DNA from: Saccharomyces paradoxus
Taxonomy: Eukaryota > Ascomycota > Saccharomycetes > Saccharomycetales > Saccharomycetaceae
DNA: 64,000 bases
Direction of reading: 5' to 3'
Assembly: GCF_002079055.1 (NCBI RefSeq)
Contig: NC_047497.1
Location: 186,001 to 250,000 of the forward strand
In this document: positions 42,774 through 51,669 of the stretch, in pieces
How the letters are laid out: each line of letters begins with the position of its first letter
Numbering within the stretch: the stretch's first letter is position 1
The notes under the pieces: generated by a model
Database searches by the model: none
Told to the model about the DNA's origin: nothing
The model's input: only the letters and a program-made list of their open reading frames with translations
Made by a program: the position numbers and the translations under genes

Positions 42774-45332
42774 ATGTTCAAGTCAAAAACAAGCACTTTA
42801 AGTTACAATAAAATCCTGAACTCCAACGAGGGTGATCGCAATGCAGTGCCTGTAAATCCTGAAGAAACGAGTCAAATGAAACATTTGAACATACCAGGCG
42901 ACAGGAGCCGACATTCTTCTATTGCAGATTCAAAGAGAAGCTCTACTAGATATGATGGAGGTTACTCTGCGGATATAGTTCCTGCTCAGTTAAGGTTTAT
43001 TGACAATATAGATTACGGCACAAGGCTGAGAAAAACACTTCACAGAAACTCAGTGGTTTCAAACGGGTACAATAATCTCAATGAGAACGACCGATGGTAT
43101 TTTGATCTATTTGATAGGAAATATTTCGAAAACTATCTCGAGGAACCTGCATATATTAAAATATTCAAGAAAAAGGAAGACTTGGAACAATTTGATAGAA
43201 TGTTCTTGGCTCAAGAGCTAAAAATCCCCGATGTATACAAAAATGCAACCTATCAAGGAGAATCTGCAGTTGCTAATTCAGAGCTTTTCAAGAATTCAAT
43301 ATGCTGCTGTACATTCAGTCATGATGGTAAGTATATGGTTATTGGTTGTAAAGATGGCTCTTTGCATCTCTGGAAAGTCATAAACTCGCCAGTTAAGAGA
43401 TCCGAAATGGGACGCTCAGAAAATTCAGTTAGTGCATCCAGAGCAAACTCGCTAAAAATCCAAAGACATCTGGCCAGCATTAGTTCTCATAACGGCTCCA
43501 TATCAAGTAATGATTTAAAACCAAGCGAGCAGTTTGAAGGATCTTCGAAACAATTACATTTATACGCGCCCGTTTTCTATTCTGATGTTTTCAGGGTTTT
43601 TATGGAGCACGCTTTAGATATTTTAGATGCGAACTGGTCCAAAAATGGATTTCTAATAACAGCTTCAATGGACAAAACTGCAAAACTATGGCACCCTGAG
43701 AGGAAATGTTCCTTAAAAACGTTTGTACACCCAGATTTTGTCACCTCCGCCATATTTTTTCCCAACGACGATCGTTTCATGATAACAGGATGCTTAGATC
43801 ACAGGTGTAGATTATGGTCCATACTTGACAATGAAGTTTCTTATGCCTTCGATTGTAAAGATTTGATAACATCCTTAACATTATCCCCCCCTGACGGGGA
43901 ATATACAATTATTGGTACATTCAATGGATACGTTTATGTTTTACTGACGCATGGATTAAAATTTGTATCTTCATTCCATGTAGCTGATAAAAGCACTCAG
44001 GGAACCACTAAGAATAGCTTTCATCCATCCTCCGAATATGGAAAGGCCCAACACGGGCCTCGGATTACTGGCTTACAATGTTTCTTTTCTAAAGTAGACA
44101 AAAATTTGAGATTAATAGTTACAACAAATGATTCAAAAATTCAAATTTTCGATCTGAATGAAAAGAGACCTTTAGAAGTTTTCAAAGGATTCCAGAGTGG
44201 TTCCTCACGTCATAAAGGTCAATTTTTAATGATGAAAAGCCAGCCTATAGTTTTTACGGGTAGTGATGATCATTGGTTCTACGCCTGGAAAATGCAATCT
44301 TTTAATCTATCAGCAGAAATGAACTGTGCCACTCCACATAGGAAGAAAAAGCTGAGTGGAAACATGAGTTTAAAAGGGCTACTGAGGATTGTTTCTAATA
44401 AGAGTACGAATGATGAAGCTTTGACAGAAACCTCAAACCAAAGCAGCTCACATACTTTTACCAACTCATCAAAAAATGTCCCTCAAGCTCAAACCGTTGG
44501 TTCTCAAGCTATCAAAAACAACCATTATATATCATTCCATGCCCATAATACCCCCGTCACATGTGCTTCCATTGCGCCTGACGTTGCAATTAAGAATCTG
44601 TCGCTGTCAAACGATTTAATTTTCGAACTGACTTCACAGTATTTCAAGGAATTGGGCCAATATAATGCAGAATCTAGCGAAAAGTGTGAGAGCAAACCCA
44701 ATTATCTTATTAAAGAAACAGGAGGATTCAGCTCAAACCTATCGAACGTCGTGAATAATGTTGGAACCATGCTAATAACGACAGATAATCAAGGTCTGAT
44801 CCGTGTTTTCAGGACTGATATCTTACCAGAAATACGAAAGAAAATAATAGAAAAGTTCCATGAGTACAAATTGTTCCACCTTGAGGCTGCTGGTAAAATA
44901 AACAGCCACAAGGGTGACAACATATTAGAAAATAGAATGGAAGAAAAAAGTTCTACAGAGGATAATGAGTTTAGCACTACACCACCATCAAATACACACA
45001 ACGGTAGGTCAAGCCACGATTTTTACGAGCAGCATTCTAATAATAGCCCAGTGATTTCCGGCATGCCGTCAAGAGCCAGCGCTATTTTCAAGAATTCGAT
45101 CTTTAATAAATCCAATGGAAGTTTTATATCCTTAAAGTCGAGAAGCGAGAGTACGAACTCTACGGTATTTGGACCGCATGATATTCCAAGAAGTTCCACT
45201 ACATGCCCGAAGCTGAAATGTGACGTCTGCAATGGATCTAATTTTGAATGTGCTTCAAAAAACCCAATTGCAGGTGGCGATAGCGGTTTTACATGTGCTG
45301 ACTGTGGTACAGTTCTCAATAATTTCAGATAG
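42774..45332 (+). CDS. DGR2: WD40-repeat protein Dgr2 (YKL121W orthologue)
   Basis: Seen: 852 residues, the S. cerevisiae length. The N terminus is Ser-rich. WD40 repeats start near 177 (CCTFSHDGKYMVIGCKDGSL), continue with LDANWSKNGFLITASMDKTA and SAIFFPNDDRFMITGCLDHR, and further blades run to about 510. A Ser-rich segment follows. The last 45 residues hold two CxxC pairs (CDVC and CADC) with spacing like a zinc ribbon. Family knowledge: identified by 2-deoxyglucose resistance, paralogue of YMR102C; the molecular role is unknown. Metazoan WDR44-type proteins share the WD40 layout. I do not assign a function. Confidence 0.94.
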   Translation: MFKSKTSTLSYNKILNSNEGDRNAVPVNPEETSQMKHLNIPGDRSRHSSIADSKRSSTRYDGGYSADIVPAQLRFIDNIDYGTRLRKTLHRNSVVSNGYNNLNENDRWYFDLFDRKYFENYLEEPAYIKIFKKKEDLEQFDRMFLAQELKIPDVYKNATYQGESAVANSELFKNSICCCTFSHDGKYMVIGCKDGSLHLWKVINSPVKRSEMGRSENSVSASRANSLKIQRHLASISSHNGSISSNDLKPSEQFEGSSKQLHLYAPVFYSDVFRVFMEHALDILDANWSKNGFLITASMDKTAKLWHPERKCSLKTFVHPDFVTSAIFFPNDDRFMITGCLDHRCRLWSILDNEVSYAFDCKDLITSLTLSPPDGEYTIIGTFNGYVYVLLTHGLKFVSSFHVADKSTQGTTKNSFHPSSEYGKAQHGPRITGLQCFFSKVDKNLRLIVTTNDSKIQIFDLNEKRPLEVFKGFQSGSSRHKGQFLMMKSQPIVFTGSDDHWFYAWKMQSFNLSAEMNCATPHRKKKLSGNMSLKGLLRIVSNKSTNDEALTETSNQSSSHTFTNSSKNVPQAQTVGSQAIKNNHYISFHAHNTPVTCASIAPDVAIKNLSLSNDLIFELTSQYFKELGQYNAESSEKCESKPNYLIKETGGFSSNLSNVVNNVGTMLITTDNQGLIRVFRTDILPEIRKKIIEKFHEYKLFHLEAAGKINSHKGDNILENRMEEKSSTEDNEFSTTPPSNTHNGRSSHDFYEQHSNNSPVISGMPSRASAIFKNSIFNKSNGSFISLKSRSESTNSTVFGPHDIPRSSTTCPKLKCDVCNGSNFECASKNPIAGGDSGFTCADCGTVLNNFR

Positions 45333-45965
45333 AAAGCTGCCAAACAAAAGGAATATCTACCTGATCCTACGTTTTTAGTACGTAAACATGTCTGCAAATA
45401 ACATACTACTATTTTTTCTGTAGAGATCTTTATTATTTTTCATTACTGACACATTTTTACAAAATCATACAACCCCGAAAGATGCCGGAAACGGACTTAG
45501 GCTGATGTGTTCCATTAGGGCCTATTGAGACGTCATTTGGACTATAAGAGAAGTAAACAGAGGATGAGTCTTTCCACTCCCAAATTAAATAGGGCATGAA
45601 CATGGTCTCATCTACACGTGGTGCTATCCGGTTGCGAGAGAGGGTCCGCCTATGTGTTAGAGGAGGTCATGAAAACAGAGCCGGCATTTAATACCTCATC
45701 AAGTTACAGCGGAATCGGCCTTCTGTTGCGAAAAAAAAAAAAGAAGAAAAAGAACATTAAGCACCGCTGAAATTTCAAGCTGTGACTAAGTCGCTAAATG
45801 ATAAATACTGCATATATATAAACTACGTAATTATACACAACATTAAAATTTACTTTTTTCTTCCATTATGTCCCCCACCCAAGTACCCCATCCGAAATAA
45901 TTTTCTCTTGATTGCTATAGCAACTCAGACATAAGCACACTCATCGAATTACATCGTAAGCAAAT
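45333..45965. other. Spacer DGR2-OAC1, promoter of OAC1
   Basis: 633 bp with a Leu3-type site (separate entry), an E-box CACGTG at 45615-45620, and an A-rich tract near 45731-45755. No gene is seen. Confidence 0.6.
45485..45494. promoter_or_regulatory. Leu3-type site (CCG-N4-CGG) of OAC1
   Basis: CCGGAAACGG has the CCG-N4-CGG form bound by the zinc-cluster factor Leu3, one base off the best CCGGNNCCGG version. It is about 472 bp before the OAC1 ATG. OAC1 is known as a Leu3-responsive gene in S. cerevisiae, linked to export of alpha-isopropylmalate for leucine synthesis. Confidence 0.65.
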
Positions 45966-46940
45966 ATGTCATCTGACAACTCTAAACAAGATAAACAAAT
46001 TGAAAAAACAGCCGCTCAGAAGATATCGAAGTTTGGTTCGTTCGTGGCTGGTGGGTTAGCAGCTTGTATAGCTGTTACTGTTACTAATCCGATCGAATTG
46101 ATCAAGATCAGAATGCAACTTCAAGGTGAGATGTCAGCTTCAGCTGCGAGAGTTTACAAAAATCCAATCCAAGGTATGGCGGTAATTTTCAAAAACGAGG
46201 GTATAAAAGGTCTACAAAAAGGTTTAAATGCTGCTTATATCTATCAAATTGGGCTAAATGGTTCCAGATTAGGGTTTTATGAGCCAATCAGATCATCATT
46301 AAATCAACTTTTCTTCCCGGATCAAGAACCACATAAGGTACAGAGTGTCGGAATTAACGTCTTTTCTGGTGCCGCATCTGGTATAATTGGTGCAGTCATT
46401 GGTTCTCCATTATTCTTAGTGAAAACAAGACTTCAGTCATATTCCGAGTTTATAAAGATTGGTGAGCAAACGCACTACACCGGTGTCTGGAATGGGTTAG
46501 TTACCATTTTCAAAACCGAAGGTGTCAAAGGTCTGTTCAGAGGTATTGATGCGGCCATTTTGAGAACAGGTGCTGGTTCCTCTGTTCAACTACCTATTTA
46601 CAACACTGCAAAGAACTTTTTAGTCAAAAATGATCTGATGAAGGATGGTCCAGCGTTGCATTTAACTGCTAGTACTATATCTGGGTTAGGTGTTGCCGTA
46701 GTTATGAACCCATGGGATGTCATTTTGACAAGAATCTATAACCAAAAGGGTGACTTGTACAAGGGACCTATAGATTGTTTGGTCAAAACAGTTAAAATTG
46801 AAGGTGTGACCGCCTTATATAAGGGTTTTGCAGCTCAAGTGTTCAGAATTGCACCTCATACAATCATGTGTCTGACCTTCATGGAACAAACAATGAAACT
46901 AGTTTATTCAATAGAGTCGAGAGTTTTAGGCCATGATTAA
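45966..46940 (+). CDS. OAC1: Mitochondrial oxaloacetate carrier Oac1 (YKL120W orthologue)
   Basis: Seen: 324 residues made of three carrier repeats. Each starts with the signature helix motif: PIELIKIRMQ (near 40), PLFLVKTRLQ (near 153) and PWDVILTRIY (near 255). Six transmembrane helices are expected. Role: an inner-membrane carrier importing oxaloacetate, sulfate and malonate; it also exports alpha-isopropylmalate, tying it to leucine synthesis and to the Leu3-type site upstream. Length equals S. cerevisiae. Neighbours are DGR2 (same strand) and VPH2 (convergent). Confidence 0.97.
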   Translation: MSSDNSKQDKQIEKTAAQKISKFGSFVAGGLAACIAVTVTNPIELIKIRMQLQGEMSASAARVYKNPIQGMAVIFKNEGIKGLQKGLNAAYIYQIGLNGSRLGFYEPIRSSLNQLFFPDQEPHKVQSVGINVFSGAASGIIGAVIGSPLFLVKTRLQSYSEFIKIGEQTHYTGVWNGLVTIFKTEGVKGLFRGIDAAILRTGAGSSVQLPIYNTAKNFLVKNDLMKDGPALHLTASTISGLGVAVVMNPWDVILTRIYNQKGDLYKGPIDCLVKTVKIEGVTALYKGFAAQVFRIAPHTIMCLTFMEQTMKLVYSIESRVLGHD

Positions 46941-47191
46941 TTCATATAAAGAACTCAGAGGTTTGAAGTTTCATCCACTGGCCAGAACAATTCTACTTTA
47001 CTAATGGTTTCGTTACAACCTTTTTCTTCATACCATGTAGCATTGAGGATAATAGAGCATTTTTTATTTCACATTCATACACTATAGTTTTATAAACGTA
47101 ATTATAAACAAACAGAATACCATTCACCATTAATCTGTTTCGAGAGTTATATCTCTTGGGACCTCACAGTTCTTATCCATAACATGCTTAA

Positions 47192-47839
47192 TTACAGTGT
47201 AATCTTGCTTAGAACTTTCTTTTTCTCAACTTTTGTTTTTTCTTTTACTTTTGCTTCTTCGAGTTTTTTCAGATAACTGTTATAGACAACCACATCTGCC
47301 ACTAAGACTAATATTCCGAAGAACAGGCACAATAAAAGACGAACATGAACTGGAAAGTTTGTCGAGGATCCTGTCCAATACCAAATGGCCACAACAACCG
47401 ATACGACACTTACAAGAACGTTGAAAACAGTAGTAACTTGTTCCTTGATCTGTTTATTGATTTGCGAAGGCGTAAGCTCATCCTCCTCCTGAAGTGAAAA
47501 GACTGACTTGCTTCTCTTGACCATACTTTGGTATTCAAGCTCTTGTTGCTGATATTTCAGAAATTCCAAATTTTTCTTAAAATCCTCTGAATAGTGTGAA
47601 CCTCTGACAGTCTTGGGCTTGAATTCGAATTCCAAAGGTCTCAGAAGTTCTCTTATTGAACAAGGTAGATCGCTGTCTTTTCTGTATTCTTTCACATAAA
47701 AAAGAAGTGACTGGATAGGAATTGCATGTCGCTGCAGGAACAAATCAACGTCCTCATCAATTCCTTCGTTTGATCTTGCGCTATCCTTGAACTTTCGCAG
47801 AAATTCAGTTATTCTATCATTGAGTTTAATTTCAAACAT
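47192..47839 (-). CDS. VPH2: V-ATPase assembly factor Vph2/Vma12 (YKL119C orthologue)
   Basis: Seen: 215 residues. A cytosolic N-terminal part (1-130) includes SVFSLQEEDELTPSQIN. Two membrane helices lie at about 135-156 (VLVSVVSVVVAIWYW) and 166-188 (VRLLLCLFFGILVLVADVVV). The short Lys-rich C terminus (KTKVEKKKVLSKITL) fits ER retention. Role: with Vma21 and Vma22 it assembles the Vo sector of the vacuolar proton pump in the ER. Eight codons upstream are open but start with TTG; the ATG chosen gives MFEIKLNDRI as in S. cerevisiae, at the same length. Confidence 0.97.
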   Translation of the reverse strand: MFEIKLNDRITEFLRKFKDSARSNEGIDEDVDLFLQRHAIPIQSLLFYVKEYRKDSDLPCSIRELLRPLEFEFKPKTVRGSHYSEDFKKNLEFLKYQQQELEYQSMVKRSKSVFSLQEEDELTPSQINKQIKEQVTTVFNVLVSVVSVVVAIWYWTGSSTNFPVHVRLLLCLFFGILVLVADVVVYNSYLKKLEEAKVKEKTKVEKKKVLSKITL

Positions 47840-48151
47840 TGGAGTTTCTCTAGAAGGTACCAAGTTGACAGATATCTAGTGTTTTCTCCATTTTCTCTTC
47901 TAATGTGTTCATGTGAGGCTTGCTTTATTTTCGTTTCTCGTTCTCGTTTTAAACATTCGCACGTCACGTCCACTTTGAGTCATTTAAAAACGCAATGCTT
48001 TTGCGAAACAAAGAGCATAAGAAAATGAGTAGGGTCTAAGTACAAGTGTAAAGATATCGAGCATTGTTTGTTGGAGAAGAATTTTGCAAACTTCTTTTTA
48101 AGCATGCAGCTCTTCACTCAGGTGAAGAATGAAAAACATAACAGATAATTA
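47840..48151. other. Spacer VPH2 to tRNA-Ala
   Basis: 312 bp with the VPH2 promoter and the 5' flank of tRNA-Ala. No LTR is recognised here. Confidence 0.5.
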
Positions 48152-48224
48152 GGGCGTGTGGCGTAGTCGGTAGCGCGCTCCCTTAGCATGGGAGAGGTCT
48201 CCGGTTCGATTCCGGACTCGTCCA
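48152..48224 (+). tRNA. tA(AGC): tRNA-Ala (anticodon AGC)
   Basis: 73 nt identical, as far as I remember, to the classic yeast alanine tRNA. The anticodon arm is CTCCC-TTAGCAT-GGGAG. Box A TGGCGTAGTCGG is at 48159-48170 and box B GGTTCGATTCC at 48203-48213. No intron. A T5 run at 48228-48232 terminates transcription. The acceptor stem contains the G3-T70 pair that alanyl-tRNA synthetase recognises. The first anticodon base is known to become inosine, so it decodes GCU, GCC and GCA. Confidence 0.98.
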
Positions 48225-48588
48225 TTCTTTTTAAAAAAAGAAAATAATAATTTTTTCCATTGGCCTAGGATACCTTCGAAATAAAAACCTCTCATATATA
48301 CACAGTATGGATGTTTTATACCAAAGAGTTGATGGGTTGCTATTAAGGGCTCACCTCATCATTTAATTGCAGACATATACCTACAAAAGTTACCATCAAG
48401 TTGTTCGATGTTTAATGCTACCCGCCTTCTGAGTATTTTTTTGAAGGGGCGGAGAGGAGAGGCAAGAATTAGCATGGGAAAAAGCATAAAAAGACGAAAT
48501 GGGTGGCAATGTACAACTTATTTGAGGAACCTGCTGAGCTCAATCGATTTCAAGTGCAAGTTTCCAAGATCACCGATTCGTAATAGTA
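48225..48588. other. Spacer tRNA-Ala to SBA1, promoter of SBA1
   Basis: 364 bp. It holds TTCGAA near 48273 (a half heat-shock element form) and AGGGG-type stress motifs near 48448. A 63-codon ATG-started frame (48408-48599) overlaps the SBA1 start out of frame; it probably lies upstream of the transcript start. Confidence 0.5.
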
Positions 48589-49293
48589 ATGTCCGATAAA
48601 GTTATCAATCCTCAAGTCGCATGGGCTCAAAGGTCTAGTACTACTGATCCAGAAAGAAATTATGTCTTAATCACTGTGTCAATTGCAGACTGTGACGCCC
48701 CTGAGTTAACCATTAAGCCAACTTACATTGAATTAAAGGCTCAATCAAAGCCTCATGTTGGTGATGAAATTGTTCATCATTATCAACTACACATTGATTT
48801 ATACAAGGAGATTATACCTGAAAAAACAATGCATAAAGTTGCTAATGGCCAACACTATTTCTTGAAATTGTACAAGAAGGATCTAGAATCTGAATACTGG
48901 CCACGTTTGACAAAGGAAAAGGTGAAGTATCCATATATCAAAACCGATTTCGATAAATGGGTTGATGAAGATGAACAAGATGAAGTTGAAGCTGAAGGTA
49001 ATGATGCCGCCCAAGGAATGGATTTCAGCCAAATGATGGGTGGTGCTGGAGGTGCTGGAGGTGCCGGTGGCATGGACTTCAGCCAAATGATGGGTGGTGC
49101 CGGAGGTGCTGGAGGTGCCGGTGGCATGGACTTCAGCCAAATGATGGGTGGTGCCGGTGGCGCTGGTTCTCCAGATATGGCTCAATTGCAACAATTATTG
49201 GCCCAAAGTGGTGGCAATTTGAATATGGGAGATTTTAAAGAAAATGATGAAGAGGATGAGGAAGAGGAAATAGAACCGGAGGTGAAAGCTTAA
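48589..49293 (+). CDS. SBA1: Hsp90 co-chaperone p23 Sba1 (YKL117W orthologue)
   Basis: Seen: 234 residues. A CS/p23 domain covers about 1-130, ending in the p23 signature WPRLTKEKVKYPYIKTDFDKW. A Gly/Ala-rich tail holds MDFSQMMGG repeats, and an acidic C terminus (NDEEDEEEEIEPEVKA) follows. Role: binds the closed ATP state of Hsp90 and slows ATP hydrolysis, stabilising client complexes. The S. cerevisiae protein as I recall it has 216 residues and two MDFSQMM copies; here there are three, and the 18-residue difference is exactly one repeat unit. The core domain is unaffected. It follows tRNA-Ala and is convergent with PRR1. Confidence 0.97.
   Translation: MSDKVINPQVAWAQRSSTTDPERNYVLITVSIADCDAPELTIKPTYIELKAQSKPHVGDEIVHHYQLHIDLYKEIIPEKTMHKVANGQHYFLKLYKKDLESEYWPRLTKEKVKYPYIKTDFDKWVDEDEQDEVEAEGNDAAQGMDFSQMMGGAGGAGGAGGMDFSQMMGGAGGAGGAGGMDFSQMMGGAGGAGSPDMAQLQQLLAQSGGNLNMGDFKENDEEDEEEEIEPEVKA
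49018..49170 (+). repeat. 54-bp coding minisatellite in SBA1
   Basis: Two full 54-bp units (49018-49071, 49072-49125) and a third shortened one from 49126. Each unit encodes MDFSQMM followed by Gly/Gly/Ala triplets. The two full units differ at very few bases, pointing to recent duplication or gene conversion. The frame is kept throughout. Confidence 0.93.
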
Positions 49294-49652
49294 AAAGGAG
49301 AAGCGAATCAACTTGAAGAACAAGAATGAGTAATCTAGAATAAAAGACGAAAATATGTGCTTTACATGACTCGTTACTTGTTTGTTGTCTTCTATGTAAT
49401 TAAATATTATGGTACTAATAAAAATATTTTTATTCGTAACTATATTTGCTGTATAGTGTACATTGTCGGGAAGACGGCAGTACGCAGATAGAAGCTATAA
49501 TAGATGCAAAACAGAAAGGCGGAATGTGGTGTTACTAATGTCGAGTAACGAAACTGTATATTATATTTTAGAACAATTTCTATATGCTGAGTGATTGTCA
49601 AGTGTGAGGAATAAGGAAGAAAACGAAAACAATTTCCATCAGTGGGCATTAT
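49294..49652. other. Convergent 3' spacer SBA1/PRR1
   Basis: 359 bp between two stop codons, AT-rich with likely polyadenylation signals for both genes. No gene is called. Confidence 0.5.
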
Positions 49653-51209
49653 TCAAGAAAAATCCAAAGTATCAACGATCGTTTTAACGAACGGGGACCC
49701 GTAGATTTCATTAATCGACCAACGTTGGTTCTTTCTTGTTAGCGTATTCTCCACGATCTGTTTCCCCACATTAGTATCGTCATCACTTAACCGGTACCAT
49801 CTCCAGTCAAACCTAGCAATGCGGTGTGACGTAGCTCTGCTACGCTGTCTCGCTGAAGCGTTTGGAGGAGGGTCAAATGGTAATCTATCCTCAAACAAAC
49901 TGTATAGTATGACACCTAAGGCCCACGTGTCACTTAAATGGCCATCGTACGGAACTCCCATGAGGATTTCTGGAGAGACATAGTCCTCTGATCCACATCT
50001 TGCCGTACACATCTCATTGTTCTCAATCCTTTTACAGAGACCAAAATCTGCTAACTCAATGAAATTTTGCTTGTGGTAAATGGGTGAATCCCTAAAGCTA
50101 TTGATATCATCAAAACTATATTTTAGCAATATATTCTCTAACTTTAAGTCGCGATGAATGATACTGTTTCCGTGCAAATATTTTACTGCCAGTACTAATT
50201 CTGCAAAAATTCTTTGGATCAGCCACGCTTCTAACCTACCATTACGGGCCATGACGGCAGCTAATAAGTCTCCAGCAGGACAATAAGACATAATCATATC
50301 ACAAGGCGGCAGAGCTCTTGGGGTTTTTTTAATGAAATCGCGTAGAGGTTTTTTGCTAGTAACAAAGATTGGATTATTAATTCCAAGTAGTTTAACTATG
50401 CATGGATGATTTAATGATTTTAGTACCTGCAGTTCCCTTGTCAGAGAATTTTCCAAACGGGACAAGGTTTCTTTATATCGTAACGACGTGTTGATTTGTT
50501 CAACATTTAATAATTCCTCAGGATATTTGAGTCGTTTAACGGCCACTTGCTTCAATCTAGAATTACTTTGGTCTATCAGTTCATATAAAAGCACATTGCT
50601 AAAGTTTCCTGAACCAATCGGTCTGACCTTTTTCCATAATAACGGCCGATCCCAATGGTCTAAAAGGAAGCCCTGAAGTATATCGTCATCATGCTTTTCT
50701 GTAAGACCATCACTTTCAGGCAAATAGGGTTCTTTCGTGCAGTTATCACTTTCGACTGAATCAGTTACTGAAGCCTCTTCGGTGACTGTCGGTAGGGAAA
50801 CAACCCTTTGGGGGGATAAATTAGCTGGTGCGATAAGTTCAGAAACAACTCTTTGGTTTGGTTGTGCAGCAGAAAGCATATCATCCAATAACCGTGCATG
50901 GCTTCGTCTTTTAGGTATATTTAATGAAGACTGGTCAATGGGCGACATAGACAGATTCCCTGGGGATAACGGAGTGTAGGTCATCGGTGTAGGTAACGTT
51001 TGAACATTTTCAAAGGTTGGAATAGATACAGTCAAAGGTGTACTATGAGAATCACTAGTAGCCACCTCAACGGACGCTATTTTTTGATTTTCCTCACCAT
51101 TTTCATTAGTCAATGCCTTTTCCTGTTGATTGCCAGTGGATGCGGGAAATCCACCTTGTTTCAACCGAGGAGTCTTTGGTTGCGAATATATACTACTATA
51201 TTCATCCAT
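49653..51209 (-). CDS. PRR1: Serine/threonine kinase Prr1 (YKL116C orthologue)
   Basis: Seen: 518 residues. A Pro/Ser/Thr-rich N terminus (1-185) is followed by a kinase domain at about 190-510 with GSGNFSNV glycine loop, VAVKRLKYP lysine, HRDLKLEN catalytic loop, DFGLCKR and SEDYVSPEIL. Family knowledge: fungal Npr/Hal5-type kinase group; Prr1 was linked to pheromone response and MAPK signalling below Ste7, but direct targets are unclear. The catalytic residues are intact. Two codons upstream are open only from TTG; the ATG used gives MDEYSSIY and the S. cerevisiae length. Confidence 0.95.
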   Translation of the reverse strand: MDEYSSIYSQPKTPRLKQGGFPASTGNQQEKALTNENGEENQKIASVEVATSDSHSTPLTVSIPTFENVQTLPTPMTYTPLSPGNLSMSPIDQSSLNIPKRRSHARLLDDMLSAAQPNQRVVSELIAPANLSPQRVVSLPTVTEEASVTDSVESDNCTKEPYLPESDGLTEKHDDDILQGFLLDHWDRPLLWKKVRPIGSGNFSNVLLYELIDQSNSRLKQVAVKRLKYPEELLNVEQINTSLRYKETLSRLENSLTRELQVLKSLNHPCIVKLLGINNPIFVTSKKPLRDFIKKTPRALPPCDMIMSYCPAGDLLAAVMARNGRLEAWLIQRIFAELVLAVKYLHGNSIIHRDLKLENILLKYSFDDINSFRDSPIYHKQNFIELADFGLCKRIENNEMCTARCGSEDYVSPEILMGVPYDGHLSDTWALGVILYSLFEDRLPFDPPPNASARQRSRATSHRIARFDWRWYRLSDDDTNVGKQIVENTLTRKNQRWSINEIYGSPFVKTIVDTLDFS

Positions 51210-51669
51210 TGCCAATATAAGCTGACTGCAGTTGCGAATATGGATTAATTCGAAGGGTAGATGTGATATTTGGGTTTACTACCTCAAAAATATACTTGTT
51301 TAATTGTGCAAAAAAAGAAAAATGATAAAGAACACACCCCGCGTTGAAAGATTACGATTAAAAAACTTTCTATGCTTACGAATAACGTTCCATAAGAGGA
51401 TTGAGCGCTCAGCCTTCTCAGTTCATTTACTCGAATGTATTTTACTTTACCCTTTTCGTCTGCCAATCTATCTCTATGTGAAAAATGAAAATCCAAAAAA
51501 AAAAAAGGCTGCCGTATTCTGTAGCGCAACGCGAAACACTAATAACCAAGCAAGTACTCTCTGTAAAATAGTGTAACAATATCTTGGATGACCAAGAGTC
51601 GCATTTAGCTACGTATGTTCGGATAATCTACAAAAATGATTACGTATCTAACATTCTCCTCGCTCCCCA
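51210..51669. other. Spacer APN1-PRR1, promoter of PRR1
   Basis: 460 bp between same-strand genes with an A-rich tract near 51495-51507. Short frames on both strands are not supported. Confidence 0.5.
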
